DNA of 64,000 nucleotides, from NCBI RefSeq assembly GCF_029960645.1, contig NZ_JASBQY010000001.1:269641-333640 (forward strand), written 5' to 3'. The translations under genes were made by a program, and so were the position numbers. This document shows, in pieces, positions 35,986 to 43,720 of the stretch. The notes under the pieces are model-generated. The model was not told where the DNA came from and did no database searches. It was given only the letters and a program-made list of their open reading frames with translations. The first letter of the stretch is position 1; the number at the start of each line of letters is the position of its first letter. Source of the DNA: Arthrobacter sp. AL12 (GTDB taxonomy: Bacteria; Actinomycetota; Actinomycetes; Actinomycetales; Micrococcaceae).

Positions 35986-38316
35986 TTAGACCGCCGCGCG
36001 CACGATCGGGATCGACGCCGTCGGCAGTCCGCTCGGGAAGATCGTGGGCTCCGGAGCCGCGACCGGGGCCAGCGGAACCCGCACCGTGTCGCCGTCGACC
36101 GTGAACCGCTCGCCGCGCACGTCGACCTCCAGCGGTGCGCCCTCGCGCACGGTCAGGCTGATGGACCCCTGTCCCAGTTCGAGCCGCAGCAGCCGGCCCT
36201 GGATCTTCAGGTGGAAGGACAGCCCGTCCCATCCGGCGGGCAGCCGCGGGTCGAAGTACGGCACCGCACCCTGGTCGCGCAGGCCCGCGAAGCCGCTGAC
36301 CAGCGAACTCCACACACCGCCGGTGGAGGCGATGTGCACACCGTCGATGGTGTTGCCGTGGGTGTCGTCGAGGTCGATGAACAGCGCGTGCGTGAAGTGC
36401 TCCAGCGCCGCGTCGGCGTAGCCGACCTCGGCCGCCATGATGCCCTGCACGCAGGCGGACAGGGTGGAGTCGCCGGTGGTGATCGGGTCGTAGAAGTCGA
36501 AGGCGCGGCGCTTCTCCTCGGCGGTGAAGTCCTGCCACTGCAGGAACATGGCCAGCACGCTGTCGGCCTGCTTGAGGACCTGGTGGCGGTAGATCACCAA
36601 GGGGTGGAAGTGCAGCAGCAACGGGTACTTGGCCCGGGGCGTGGACCAGTCCCACGGCTCCAGGGTCATGAAGTCGTTGTCCTGTGAGTGGACCTGGAGG
36701 TCCTCGTCGTAGGGCAGCAGCATCCGGGTGGCGGCCTGTTCCCAGAGCTGGCGTTCGGCGTCGCCGATCTCCGCATGGTCCAGCGCCGCCGCGGCGCGCA
36801 GGTTAAACCGGGCCATGACGTTGGTGTACAGGTTGTCATTGACGACGGCGGTGTACTCGTCCGGGCCGGTGACGCCGTGGATGTGGAAGAGCCCGTCCTT
36901 GCCGAAGAAGCCCAGCGAAACCCACATCCGGGCGGTCTCGATCAGCAGTTCGGAGCCGAGGGTCTCCTGGAACGCCTGGTCGCCGCTGGCCCAGATGTAG
37001 CGGTTGGTGGCGAAGGCGATGGCGGCTGCGATGTGGAACTGGGCCGTGCCGGCGGCGTAGTAGGCGCTCGCCTCGAGCCCGTTGATGGTGCGCCACGGGA
37101 AGAGGGCGCCGTCCACGCTGAGCTCCTTAGCGCGGATCTTGGCCTCGGGGAGCATGTCGTGGCGGAACTCGAGGACCTGGCGGGCGTTGCCCGGGCTGGT
37201 GTACGTCAGGTACGGCATCAGGTACACCTCCTGGTCCCAGAAGTAGTGGCCGTCGTAGCCGGACCCGCTGACGCCCTTGGCCGGGATCCCGGCGACGTCC
37301 GCGCAGGCCGTGGCCTGGGCCAGCTGGAAGAGGTTCCAGCGGACGGCCTGCTGGAGTTCTGTCTGGCCGGCGAGGACGATGTCGCTTGTGGTCCAGTACT
37401 CCCGGTAGTGCGCGGCGCTCTCGGCGAAGATCTCCGCGAGCGGCCTGAGGCCTGCCTCCGCGTCGTCGGCCAGGTCCGCGGAGGTCTGCCCGACGGCGTA
37501 GCTGACGCTCTTTTCCAGCACGAATGGCGCATCGGCGCCGACGGCCAGGACGTAGCGCACGCTGCTGTCGTCCTCGTGCACCTGGGTGTCGAAGGGCTGC
37601 ACCCCGGCGTTCGTCCAGTGGTCCACGGCCAGTCCGATGCGCTGCTTGGATTCGGCGGTCTCCCAGGACAGCCGCAGCGAGCCGTCGCCGCCGTCGAGCC
37701 GCACGGGAAGCAGCACCCGCCCGGCGTGCCGGCCGGCGCGGCGCGGGTCATGGGAGGAGTGGTCCTCGACCGGCTGGTCCTGGCGGTTGATCACCGAGGA
37801 GGTCACGTCCGCGGAGATGTCCCGGTCCGCGGCCAGTTCCAGCGAGATGCCGAGGGTGCCGCGGGACTCGTAGCCGACGGCGCGGCGTTCGGTGGTGGTC
37901 ACGGTGGCGCCGGAGCGGCACTGCCAGGTGATCCGGCAGTCGTACACACCGGTGGCGAAGTCGACGCTCCGCCGGTAGTCCAGCACGGTGGATTCGTCCA
38001 GGCTCAGGGTTTCGCCGTCGATGACCACGGTGAAGTTGTTGGCGTCCGGGATGTACAGGATCCGCTGGCCGGTGCGGGCGAAACCGTAGGCGTTCTCCGC
38101 GTGCTTGATGTCCCAGGTCTCGTGGAAGCCGTTGATGAAGCTGCCCGGCAGATCGGCGTCGGGGGCTGACCAGTGGGCGCCGCGGATGCCGAGGTGGCCG
38201 TTGCCCAGGCTGAAGAGAGTCTCGAGCGTGCCGGCGTTGCCGGGCAGGTGGACGGTCTCGACCAGCTGCCAGGGGTCGTTGGGGAACCGTGCGCGGTCCG
38301 AAGTGATGAGGGCCAT
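35986..38316 (-). CDS. GH65 disaccharide phosphorylase (maltose/trehalose/kojibiose type)
   Basis: A 776-aa glycoside hydrolase family 65 enzyme with an N-terminal beta-sandwich, (alpha/alpha)6 barrel (GYDGHYFWDQEVYLMPYLTY) and C-terminal beta domain. The general acid is Glu487 in GPDEYT, the same number as in Lactobacillus brevis maltose phosphorylase. The reaction should be phosphorolysis of an alpha-glucoside to glucose and beta-glucose 1-phosphate. The beta-phosphoglucomutase gene just upstream supports this and excludes a plain hydrolase. GAAGGA precedes the ATG. Maltose, trehalose, kojibiose or nigerose cannot be told apart by eye. Confidence 0.9.
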   Translation of the reverse strand: MALITSDRARFPNDPWQLVETVHLPGNAGTLETLFSLGNGHLGIRGAHWSAPDADLPGSFINGFHETWDIKHAENAYGFARTGQRILYIPDANNFTVVIDGETLSLDESTVLDYRRSVDFATGVYDCRITWQCRSGATVTTTERRAVGYESRGTLGISLELAADRDISADVTSSVINRQDQPVEDHSSHDPRRAGRHAGRVLLPVRLDGGDGSLRLSWETAESKQRIGLAVDHWTNAGVQPFDTQVHEDDSSVRYVLAVGADAPFVLEKSVSYAVGQTSADLADDAEAGLRPLAEIFAESAAHYREYWTTSDIVLAGQTELQQAVRWNLFQLAQATACADVAGIPAKGVSGSGYDGHYFWDQEVYLMPYLTYTSPGNARQVLEFRHDMLPEAKIRAKELSVDGALFPWRTINGLEASAYYAAGTAQFHIAAAIAFATNRYIWASGDQAFQETLGSELLIETARMWVSLGFFGKDGLFHIHGVTGPDEYTAVVNDNLYTNVMARFNLRAAAALDHAEIGDAERQLWEQAATRMLLPYDEDLQVHSQDNDFMTLEPWDWSTPRAKYPLLLHFHPLVIYRHQVLKQADSVLAMFLQWQDFTAEEKRRAFDFYDPITTGDSTLSACVQGIMAAEVGYADAALEHFTHALFIDLDDTHGNTIDGVHIASTGGVWSSLVSGFAGLRDQGAVPYFDPRLPAGWDGLSFHLKIQGRLLRLELGQGSISLTVREGAPLEVDVRGERFTVDGDTVRVPLAPVAAPEPTIFPSGLPTASIPIVRAAV

Positions 38317-38385
38317 GGATTTTCCTTCAGGCGGTAAAGAGTCAGGTGATGAAAGTCGGCGCGGGCCCTGCCGCGCGGAAACGGG

Positions 38386-38424
38386 GGCGGAAGCGGAGGC
38401 GGAAGCGGAGGCGGAAGCGGAGGC
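38386..38424. repeat. 12-bp tandem repeat between pgmB and GH65 genes
   Basis: About 3.3 copies of ggcggaagcgga immediately after the pgmB stop codon (period 12 bp, nearly perfect, preceded by a degenerate copy). It does not encode protein in the assigned frames. Copy number could vary between strains. Confidence 0.7.
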
Positions 38425-39161
38425 TAGAGGAGCTCTTCGAGGTCGTTGACCACGAGGGTGGCGCCGGCGGCCAGCAGGGTCTGCCGGCCGGCGCCGCGGT
38501 CCACGCCGATCACCGAGTGGAAGTTTCCCGCGTGCCCGGCCTGGACCCCGGAGACGGCGTCCTCGACGACGACGCACTCCTCGCTGGGCAGGCCAAGCAG
38601 CCGGGCGGCGTACTCGTAGGTCGCCGGGCTGGGCTTGCCGGGCAGGCCTTCGGCGACGGCGACGACGCCGTCGACCACCACCGGGAAGTAGTCGGAGAGG
38701 CCGGCGGCCTTCAGCACTGCCGGGGCGTTGCGGGAGGAGGAGACGACGGCGACCTTGAGCCCGCGGGCCAACGCGGCGTCGATGAAGCGCACGGAGCCTT
38801 CGTAGGGCTTGACGCCGCCGGCCTCGACGATGTCGTTGAAGACCTTGTTCTTGCGGTTGCCCAGCCCGTGGACGGTGTTGTGCGCCGGGTCGTCATCCAG
38901 CGGGCCCTCGGGCAGGACGATATTGCGGGAGGCCAGGAAGTCGCGGACGCCGTCGAAGCGCGGCTTGCCGTCGATGTGGTCGAAGTAGTCGCTTTCACGG
39001 TAGCCGGGCGCCTCGGGCACGGTCTCGAGGAAGCCGTCGAAGAGTTCCTGCCAGGCGCGTTCGTGCACGATCGCGGTGGGGGTCAGGACGCCGTCGAGGT
39101 CAAAGAGGATGGCGGAGGCCCCGGTCCAGCTCGAAGGGGTGCTGTTGGAAAGCTCAGTCAT
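38424..39161 (-). CDS. pgmB: Beta-phosphoglucomutase
   Basis: A 245-aa HAD-superfamily enzyme converting beta-glucose 1-phosphate to glucose 6-phosphate. The nucleophile/acid pair is in FDLDGVLTPTA; the cap region has GKPRFDGVRDFL, then VVSSSRNAP and DAVSGVQAGHAGNF with the Mg-binding Asp. It supplies the second step after GH65 phosphorolysis; the two genes form a leftward operon. AAAGGA before the ATG at 39161 decides the start. A decayed LacI gene lies upstream on the same strand. Confidence 0.93.
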   Translation of the reverse strand: MTELSNSTPSSWTGASAILFDLDGVLTPTAIVHERAWQELFDGFLETVPEAPGYRESDYFDHIDGKPRFDGVRDFLASRNIVLPEGPLDDDPAHNTVHGLGNRKNKVFNDIVEAGGVKPYEGSVRFIDAALARGLKVAVVSSSRNAPAVLKAAGLSDYFPVVVDGVVAVAEGLPGKPSPATYEYAARLLGLPSEECVVVEDAVSGVQAGHAGNFHSVIGVDRGAGRQTLLAAGATLVVNDLEELL

Positions 39162-39362
39162 GGATCGTTGTCCTTTCAGACGGCGGTAACAAACTTGGTG
39201 CGCGGGCCATTCGAGCGCTAGGCCCTTCGGGCGGAGGCCATTCGACGGGCCGGCAGTGGACAACGCCATCGGCGGGCGCCGTCGGCGGGAACCCCCGTGG
39301 GTGGGTAAACGCCGGACGGTGAACGCCCGGGAGCAAACGCTGGAGGAGTCAGGCCGCCGGGC

Positions 39363-39579
39363 TCAGCGCCGGTGGCGGCTGCTCCTGCCCGCAATCACTA
39401 TGATCGCCAGCGCGTGGCTGGTCGGGGGGTTCGGTAGTCCGGAGCGGTGGAGTCTGTCAATCAGCAGGTTGGACGCAAACGCGCCAGTGTCCGCTACCGG
39501 CTGGGAGATGGTGCAGATGGAAAGGTCGGCGTCGTCCTGGTTGGTGACGCGCGGCGTCCTAACCTGCAGCACGGGGCTC
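39363..39579 (-). pseudogene. LacI-family regulator remnant (C-terminal end)
   Basis: On the minus strand, about 60 codons read as the C-terminal end of a LacI regulator (QDDADLSICTISQPVADTGAFASNLLID ... ALAIIVIAGRSS), matching the family pattern of an Asp-rich loop, LTTVRQP, G-A-A-LL and a final IVRGSS-like strand. Everything upstream of that, including the helix-turn-helix, is missing. It sits just upstream of pgmB and GH65, where such operons usually carry their LacI repressor. Confidence 0.5.
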
Positions 39580-39631
39580 AGCCCTTTCTTCCCCCTGAAG
39601 TTAGTGGGCCGTAAACATGGCCGATGTCGAG

Positions 39632-39645
39632 TGTAAACGCTTACA
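39632..39645. promoter_or_regulatory. LacI-type operator TGTAAACGCTTACA
   Basis: Near-perfect palindrome with a central CG, the hallmark of LacI-family operators, in the non-coding stretch upstream of the LacI remnant and pgmB. Probably the former autoregulatory site; another LacI protein may still use it. Confidence 0.6.
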
Positions 39646-39702
39646 AAATTGGCGCGCAACTGGATAAATGAATATGGGTCGTTTATCCCGGCGGCGCGCG
39701 GG

Positions 39703-40347
39703 CTAGCTGGCGCTCTGCGCCCCGCCGTCCGGGCGCAGCACGTAGTGGCGGAGGAACGCACTGACGTCCACGAGTTCCGCCGCCGAGATCGAGTGGCCCA
39801 TTCCGGGGTACGTCCGCGCCGTTAGCTGCGTGTGCTCGTGGAGCCATGCCTCGGTGAGCTCCGTGGCGTCGTCGTTGATCACCACGTCGTCCCGGTCCCG
39901 GCCCCAGAAGAAAGGCGGGCGGGACTCGAACGATTCGCTCATCGCCAGGAGTTCGTTTTCCAGGACAAAACCGGACAGCCCGACGACGGCCCGGAACTGC
40001 GCGGGCCGCAGCCGCAGCAGGGTGGTGGCCATGGCCATGCCCTGCGAGTAGCCGAACAGGCTGATGCTGCTGTGCCGGGCTTTGACGGATTCGATCCAGC
40101 TGAAGACGGCATTGGTGGAGGAGATGACGTCGGCGAAGTCATGGGTCAGGAAGTAGTCCAGCAGGAACCAGCCGTAGCCGTCCCCGATCTCCTTGGGACC
40201 GCGCAGCGCGGCGCAGGTGAACTCGGACGGCAGGCTCTCAAAGAGCTTCGCCATCCGGGTTTCGTCCCGGCCGTAGCCGTGCAGCATCACCAGCAGCGGC
40301 GTGCCGGCCCGTTCGGGTTCCGGTTTGGACCAGACGACTGTCTCCAT
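39703..40347 (-). CDS. Carboxylesterase/phospholipase-like alpha/beta hydrolase
   Basis: A 214-aa single-domain hydrolase (COG0400 type). VMLHGYGRDETRMAKLF holds the oxyanion region, GYSQGMAMA the nucleophile Ser (about residue 102), DDVVI the Asp region and GMGHSIS the His. Typical substrates are short acyl esters or lysophospholipids; the real one is unknown. Its leaderless promoter TAGGCT (40359-40354) lies inside the end of the upstream ketosynthase gene. Confidence 0.8.
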   Translation of the reverse strand: METVVWSKPEPERAGTPLLVMLHGYGRDETRMAKLFESLPSEFTCAALRGPKEIGDGYGWFLLDYFLTHDFADVISSTNAVFSWIESVKARHSSISLFGYSQGMAMATTLLRLRPAQFRAVVGLSGFVLENELLAMSESFESRPPFFWGRDRDDVVINDDATELTEAWLHEHTQLTARTYPGMGHSISAAELVDVSAFLRHYVLRPDGGAQSAS

Positions 40348-40353
40348 CGGAAC

Positions 40354-40359
40354 AGCCTA
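40354..40359 (-). promoter_or_regulatory. -10 element overlapping ketosynthase stop codon
   Basis: TAGGCT on the minus strand, 6 nt before the esterase ATG; its first three bases are the TAG stop codon of the upstream ketosynthase gene. This gives the esterase its own leaderless transcript. Confidence 0.5.
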
Positions 40360-41589
40360 GCTTTCGGTGATCACCAGCGCGGTGCTGTGCCCGCCGAATC
40401 CGAACGCGTTCGCGATGCCCGCCCTGGCCGGCTGGCCTGAAACGGAGTCGCGGAGGAGGTTCAGGTCGATCCCGTCGTCGGGCTGGTCCAGGTTGCCGGT
40501 GCCGGGGAATTCCCCGGTCTTTAAGGACTGGACCAGCACGATGGCTCCGAGCGCGCCGGCCCCGCCGAGGAGGTGACCGGTGAGGGATTTCGTGGACGTG
40601 ACGGGAACCTGGTTTCCGAGCACGGCCCTGATCGCTCCGGCTTCCAGGCGGTCGCCGACCGGGGTGGACGTCGCGTGAGCGTGGACCAGGCCGATGTCCC
40701 CGGCGCCGAGGCCGGCGGCCGCGATTGCCTTTTCCATCACCCGGCGCTGCATGGCCGGATCGGCCGCAACGATGTCGACGGCGTCGGACGTGACGGCGGT
40801 TCCGGCCACGACGCCCAGGATTTCCGCCCCGCGGGCCCGGGCGTGGTCCTCACGTTCCAAGACCAAAATCGCGGCGCCTTCGGCCATCACGAATCCGTCC
40901 CGGTCCCGGTCGAAGGGCCGCGAGGCGGACTGCGGGTCACCGTTGCGGGTGGACAGGGCGCGGATCTGCGCGAAGCCGCTGATGATCAGGCCGTTAATGC
41001 AGGCATCCACGCCGCCCGCGACGACCACGTCCGCCGCGCCGGCCCGGATCATGTCGGCGGCCTGGGAGATGGCTTCCGCCCCGGAGGCGCATGCGCTCAC
41101 CGGGGTGCGCGCCCCTCCCCTGGCACCGACATCGATGGAGACCCAGGCCGCGGGGGCGTTGGTCATGATCCGGGTGAGGGTATGGGGGGAAACCCTGCGC
41201 GGGCCACTGGAATCCAGCGTCCGGGTCTGCTCCAGCGTGGTGTCCAGGCCGCCGTAACCGGAACCGATCACCACGGCGAGGCGCTCAGGATCGGCCACCG
41301 GGCGGCCGGCCTGCTCCCACGCTTCCCGGGCGGCGATTATCGCCAGGTGTCCGCACCGGTCCATTCTCTTGTATTCGGGGGTAGTGAGCAGCGATGCGAC
41401 GTCAATCTTCACCTGGCCGGCCATGCGGACGGGCAGCGCCTGCGCCCAGTCCTCCTCAAGCACTCCGATTCCGGAGCGCCCGGCCAGCAGCGCCGCCCGG
41501 GTCTCGGCGGCGGTTCCGCCTACGGGGGTCACGGCGCCCAGTCCGGTGACAACGACTCTGGGGAAAGCTTCAGGCATGGGTACCGGCAT
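40357..41589 (-). CDS. Stand-alone beta-ketoacyl-ACP synthase II-like protein
   Basis: A 410-aa FabF/KAS II-type condensing enzyme. The nucleophile Cys lies in VSACASGAEAI. The first catalytic His region reads HAHATSTPVGD where THGTSTPxGD is usual, and the second, KSLTGHLLGGAGA, is normal. The C-terminal NAFGFGGHSTAL replaces the usual GFGGTNATL. No other fatty-acid or polyketide gene is adjacent. Two ATG codons (41589 and 41577) are both possible; neither has a good ribosome binding site. A specialised acyl product is inference. Confidence 0.85.
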   Translation of the reverse strand: MPVPMPEAFPRVVVTGLGAVTPVGGTAAETRAALLAGRSGIGVLEEDWAQALPVRMAGQVKIDVASLLTTPEYKRMDRCGHLAIIAAREAWEQAGRPVADPERLAVVIGSGYGGLDTTLEQTRTLDSSGPRRVSPHTLTRIMTNAPAAWVSIDVGARGGARTPVSACASGAEAISQAADMIRAGAADVVVAGGVDACINGLIISGFAQIRALSTRNGDPQSASRPFDRDRDGFVMAEGAAILVLEREDHARARGAEILGVVAGTAVTSDAVDIVAADPAMQRRVMEKAIAAAGLGAGDIGLVHAHATSTPVGDRLEAGAIRAVLGNQVPVTSTKSLTGHLLGGAGALGAIVLVQSLKTGEFPGTGNLDQPDDGIDLNLLRDSVSGQPARAGIANAFGFGGHSTALVITES

Positions 41590-41945
41590 TTCTGTGGAGC
41601 CGCCGTGGGACCCGCGGCGGTGCGGGGCAGGTGGGCGGGCGTAGCGGGGTCAAGCGGGGGCGGCACGCATGGGGGCTGCCGCGATGCACCCTTTAAGAGT
41701 ACGTGCGATCCCCTGCCCCGGGCCGCCCCGGTTTTCCCTGCTGCCGGTCTGTTACGGAATAGGACAACCGTGCACCGGCCGCGCCGCCGCTGTCCGGAGC
41801 CCGCGGGCCTGGCACGGCGCCGGGCGAAAACTGGCCGGAGCGGCGCCGCGCGGTTCGTTGAAACATCACTTACCGGGCTGTAGCCTGACGCTGGACAGCA
41901 TGCTTAGCAGTACCTATCCGTCCCACCGGACACAAGGAGCAAGTC
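41590..41945. other. Intergenic region, divergent ketosynthase/DUF6458
   Basis: 356 bp without a recognisable gene. It contains the DUF6458 promoter near its right end and a strong GGAG site just before that ATG. The left part, upstream of the ketosynthase, shows nothing recognisable. Confidence 0.5.
41858..41886 (+). promoter_or_regulatory. Sigma70-type promoter for DUF6458
   Basis: TTGAAA (41858-41863), 17-bp spacer, TAGCCT (41881-41886). The inferred leader before the DUF6458 ATG is about 50 nt. Confidence 0.6.
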
Positions 41946-42209
41946 ATGAGAATCGGTTCCTCCATCTTCCTCATTGCCCTCGGCGCCATCCTGGCCTGGG
42001 CCATCACCCCCGGGCTGATCCCCAACGTTGACCAGACCATGATCGGCTACATCCTGATGGCGGTGGGTGTCATCGGGCTGATCGCGTCCCTGGTGCTGGC
42101 GTCCCCGGGCCGCAGCCGCACCCGCCGGGTCAGCGAAACCCGCTCCGTCGTCGACCCCAACACCGGCGAGACCATCACCCGCAACGAGAGCCGCGACGCC
42201 GGCATCTAG
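41946..42209 (+). CDS. DUF6458 family small membrane protein
   Basis: An 87-aa protein with two membrane helices (IGSSIFLIALGAILAWAIT and TMIGYILMAVGVIGLIASLVLAS) separated by a short loop, and a polar C-terminal tail with RRVSETRSVVDPNTGETITRNES. This layout is that of DUF6458, an actinobacterial family of unknown role. AAGGAG sits at ideal spacing before the ATG. A palindromic repeat array begins about 110 nt after its stop. Confidence 0.85.
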   Translation: MRIGSSIFLIALGAILAWAITPGLIPNVDQTMIGYILMAVGVIGLIASLVLASPGRSRTRRVSETRSVVDPNTGETITRNESRDAGI

Positions 42210-42321
42210 CCCCAGGGCGCCACGGCGCGCCGCATGAACGACCCGCACGCCGGGCCGGACCCAAGGTCTGGCCCGGCGTCCGGCGTTTCCGGGCCGCCCG
42301 CCGCCCCGCCGCCCCGCGGGT

Positions 42322-42768
42322 CATGCCCAGCGTGCGGGGCCACCAATGGACATGATCCCAATATGCCCACTCCCACCGCGAAGACTGGACATGTCCCCGT
42401 CCGGGGTCCCCCAGAATGCGCATGCTCCCCCGGTTCGCCAACTCCCAGTTGGGACATGCCCAGCCTGCGGGGCCACCAATGGACATGATCCCAATATGCC
42501 CACTCCCCACCGCGAAGACTGGACATGTCCCGCGGCTCACCGGTCCGCAGACCCCGCATGCCCAGCGTGCGGGGCCACCAATGGACATGATCCCAATATG
42601 CCCACTCCCCACCGCGAAGACTGGACATGTCCCCGTCCGGGGTCCCCCAGAATGCGCATGCTCCCCCGGTTCGCCAACTCCCAGTTGGGACATGCCCAGC
42701 CTGCGGGGCCACCAATGGACATGATCCCAATATGCCCACTCTTCGGCACAAAGACTGGGCATGTCCCC
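42322..42768. repeat. Palindromic intergenic repeat array, A-B-A-C-A-B-A layout
   Basis: Four copies of an ~80-bp unit A begin at 42322, 42455, 42557 and 42691. Spacer B (~55 bp) occurs twice, identically, and spacer C (~25 bp) once. Complete units (2 and 4) run from gggacatgcccag to ctgg(a/g)catgtccc, so their ends are inverted repeats of up to 13 bp and can form one large hairpin. Spacer B has its own hairpin (ccaact-ccc-agttgg). Blocks 42322-42503 and 42557-42738 are a tandem duplication differing by a 1-nt indel; the last unit diverges in its 3' half. Long frames through it on both strands are rejected as coding. No known element is recognised. Confidence 0.8.
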
Positions 42769-42809
42769 CCGGGAGGCGGGGTGAGCATTCTGCGTTCATG
42801 TTGTTTTCC

Positions 42810-42844
42810 ATTGACAAAGCCACAGATTCAAAGATAAAGTCAAT
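42810..42844 (+). promoter_or_regulatory. Promoter and operator of the fructose PTS operon
   Basis: TTGACA (42811-42816), 18-bp spacer, TAAAGT (42835-42840) in a locally A/T-rich stretch. The sequence attgac (42810-42815) is repeated inverted as gtcaat (42839-42844), so it brackets the promoter. The adjacent DeoR-type regulator is the natural candidate to bind it, as FruR does in corynebacteria. Confidence 0.65.
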
Positions 42845-42916
42845 CAAACCCACCAGCTGTGATGGTCATCACGGAAGTGGCGGGAAGGTCCGCTGCACTG
42901 ACGCAAGGGAGAGCCA

Positions 42917-43720
42917 GTGTTCGCCGAGGAACGCCAACAGCTGATCGTTGGGCTCATTACTGCCAGCGGCCGCGCCAGCGTCACGGACCTTGCCGAGCGT
43001 TTCAGCATCACCACCGAGACGGTCCGCCGGGACCTTGCCGCCCTAGAAGCCGCCGGCAGTGTTCGCCGGGTCCACGGCGGCGCGGTGTCCCCGGACCGCT
43101 TCAGCACCAACGAGGAGAGCATCCTGGTCCGCACCGACCAGCGGCAGCCGGAAAAGACCCGGATTGCCGAGGCCGCCCTGGCGCTCATCCCGCAGGACCG
43201 CACCGGCAGCATCCTGATCGACGCCGGATCCACCACGGAGGCCCTCGCGGAACTCCTGGCCGCCCGGACGGCAGCCACCACCGCCGTCTCGGGGCCCGCT
43301 ACGGAACTCGTGGTCATTACCCACTCGCTGCCCGTCGCGGCAAAGTTGTCCGGGCAACCCGGCATCGCCCTGCACCTGCTGGGCGGGAAGGTCCGCGGAA
43401 TCACGCAGGCCGCCGTTGGCCATTCCACCGTGGAAGCCGCCCGCCGGCTCCGCCCGGACATCGCCTTCATCGGCACCAACGGCATCCATGCAGCCTTCGG
43501 GCTGAGCACTCCCGATCCTGAAGAAGCCGCTGTCAAGGCCGCGTTCGTCCAATCGGCGCGCCGCATTGTGGTGCTGGCTGATGCCTCCAAGCTGGATGCC
43601 GAAACCCTGGTCCAGTTCGCCTCGTTGAAAGATCTGGACACCTTGATCACTGACACGAAACCCAGCCTGGACCTGGCTGACGCACTCGCGGACGCCGGAG
43701 TGGAGGTGGTGGTCGCGTGA
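42917..43720 (+). CDS. DeoR-family transcriptional regulator of fructose operon (FruR-like)
   Basis: A 267-aa DeoR regulator. N-terminal HTH (ERQQLIVGLITASGRASVTDLAERFSITTETVRRDLAALEAAGSVRRVHGGAV) and a C-terminal sugar-phosphate-binding domain with IDAGSTTEALAELL and FIGTNGIHAAFGL. Expected effector is fructose 1-phosphate or fructose 1,6-bisphosphate. GTG start with GGGAGAG upstream. First gene of the operon; its stop overlaps fruK by 4 nt. Confidence 0.9.
   Translation: MFAEERQQLIVGLITASGRASVTDLAERFSITTETVRRDLAALEAAGSVRRVHGGAVSPDRFSTNEESILVRTDQRQPEKTRIAEAALALIPQDRTGSILIDAGSTTEALAELLAARTAATTAVSGPATELVVITHSLPVAAKLSGQPGIALHLLGGKVRGITQAAVGHSTVEAARRLRPDIAFIGTNGIHAAFGLSTPDPEEAAVKAAFVQSARRIVVLADASKLDAETLVQFASLKDLDTLITDTKPSLDLADALADAGVEVVVA

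Noticed and set aside
36688..38169. 493-codon plus-strand frame opposite GH65
   Set aside because: Antisense shadow; the minus-strand GH65 has its catalytic Glu, correct length and a ribosome binding site.
39256..39636. 126-codon plus-strand frame upstream of the esterase
   Set aside because: No family likeness; it is opposite the LacI remnant, which gives a better explanation of this stretch.
42322..42768. CRISPR array
   Set aside because: Units are ~80 bp, palindromic at their ends and irregularly spaced (133, 102, 134 bp). Spacers B are identical to each other, and no cas gene is present.
42206..42853. Long open frames (about 195-215 codons) through the repeat array on both strands
   Set aside because: They exist because the repeats lack stops in several frames. 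They repeat the same Gly/His/Trp-rich blocks, have no conserved start or ribosome site, and vary with spacer phase.
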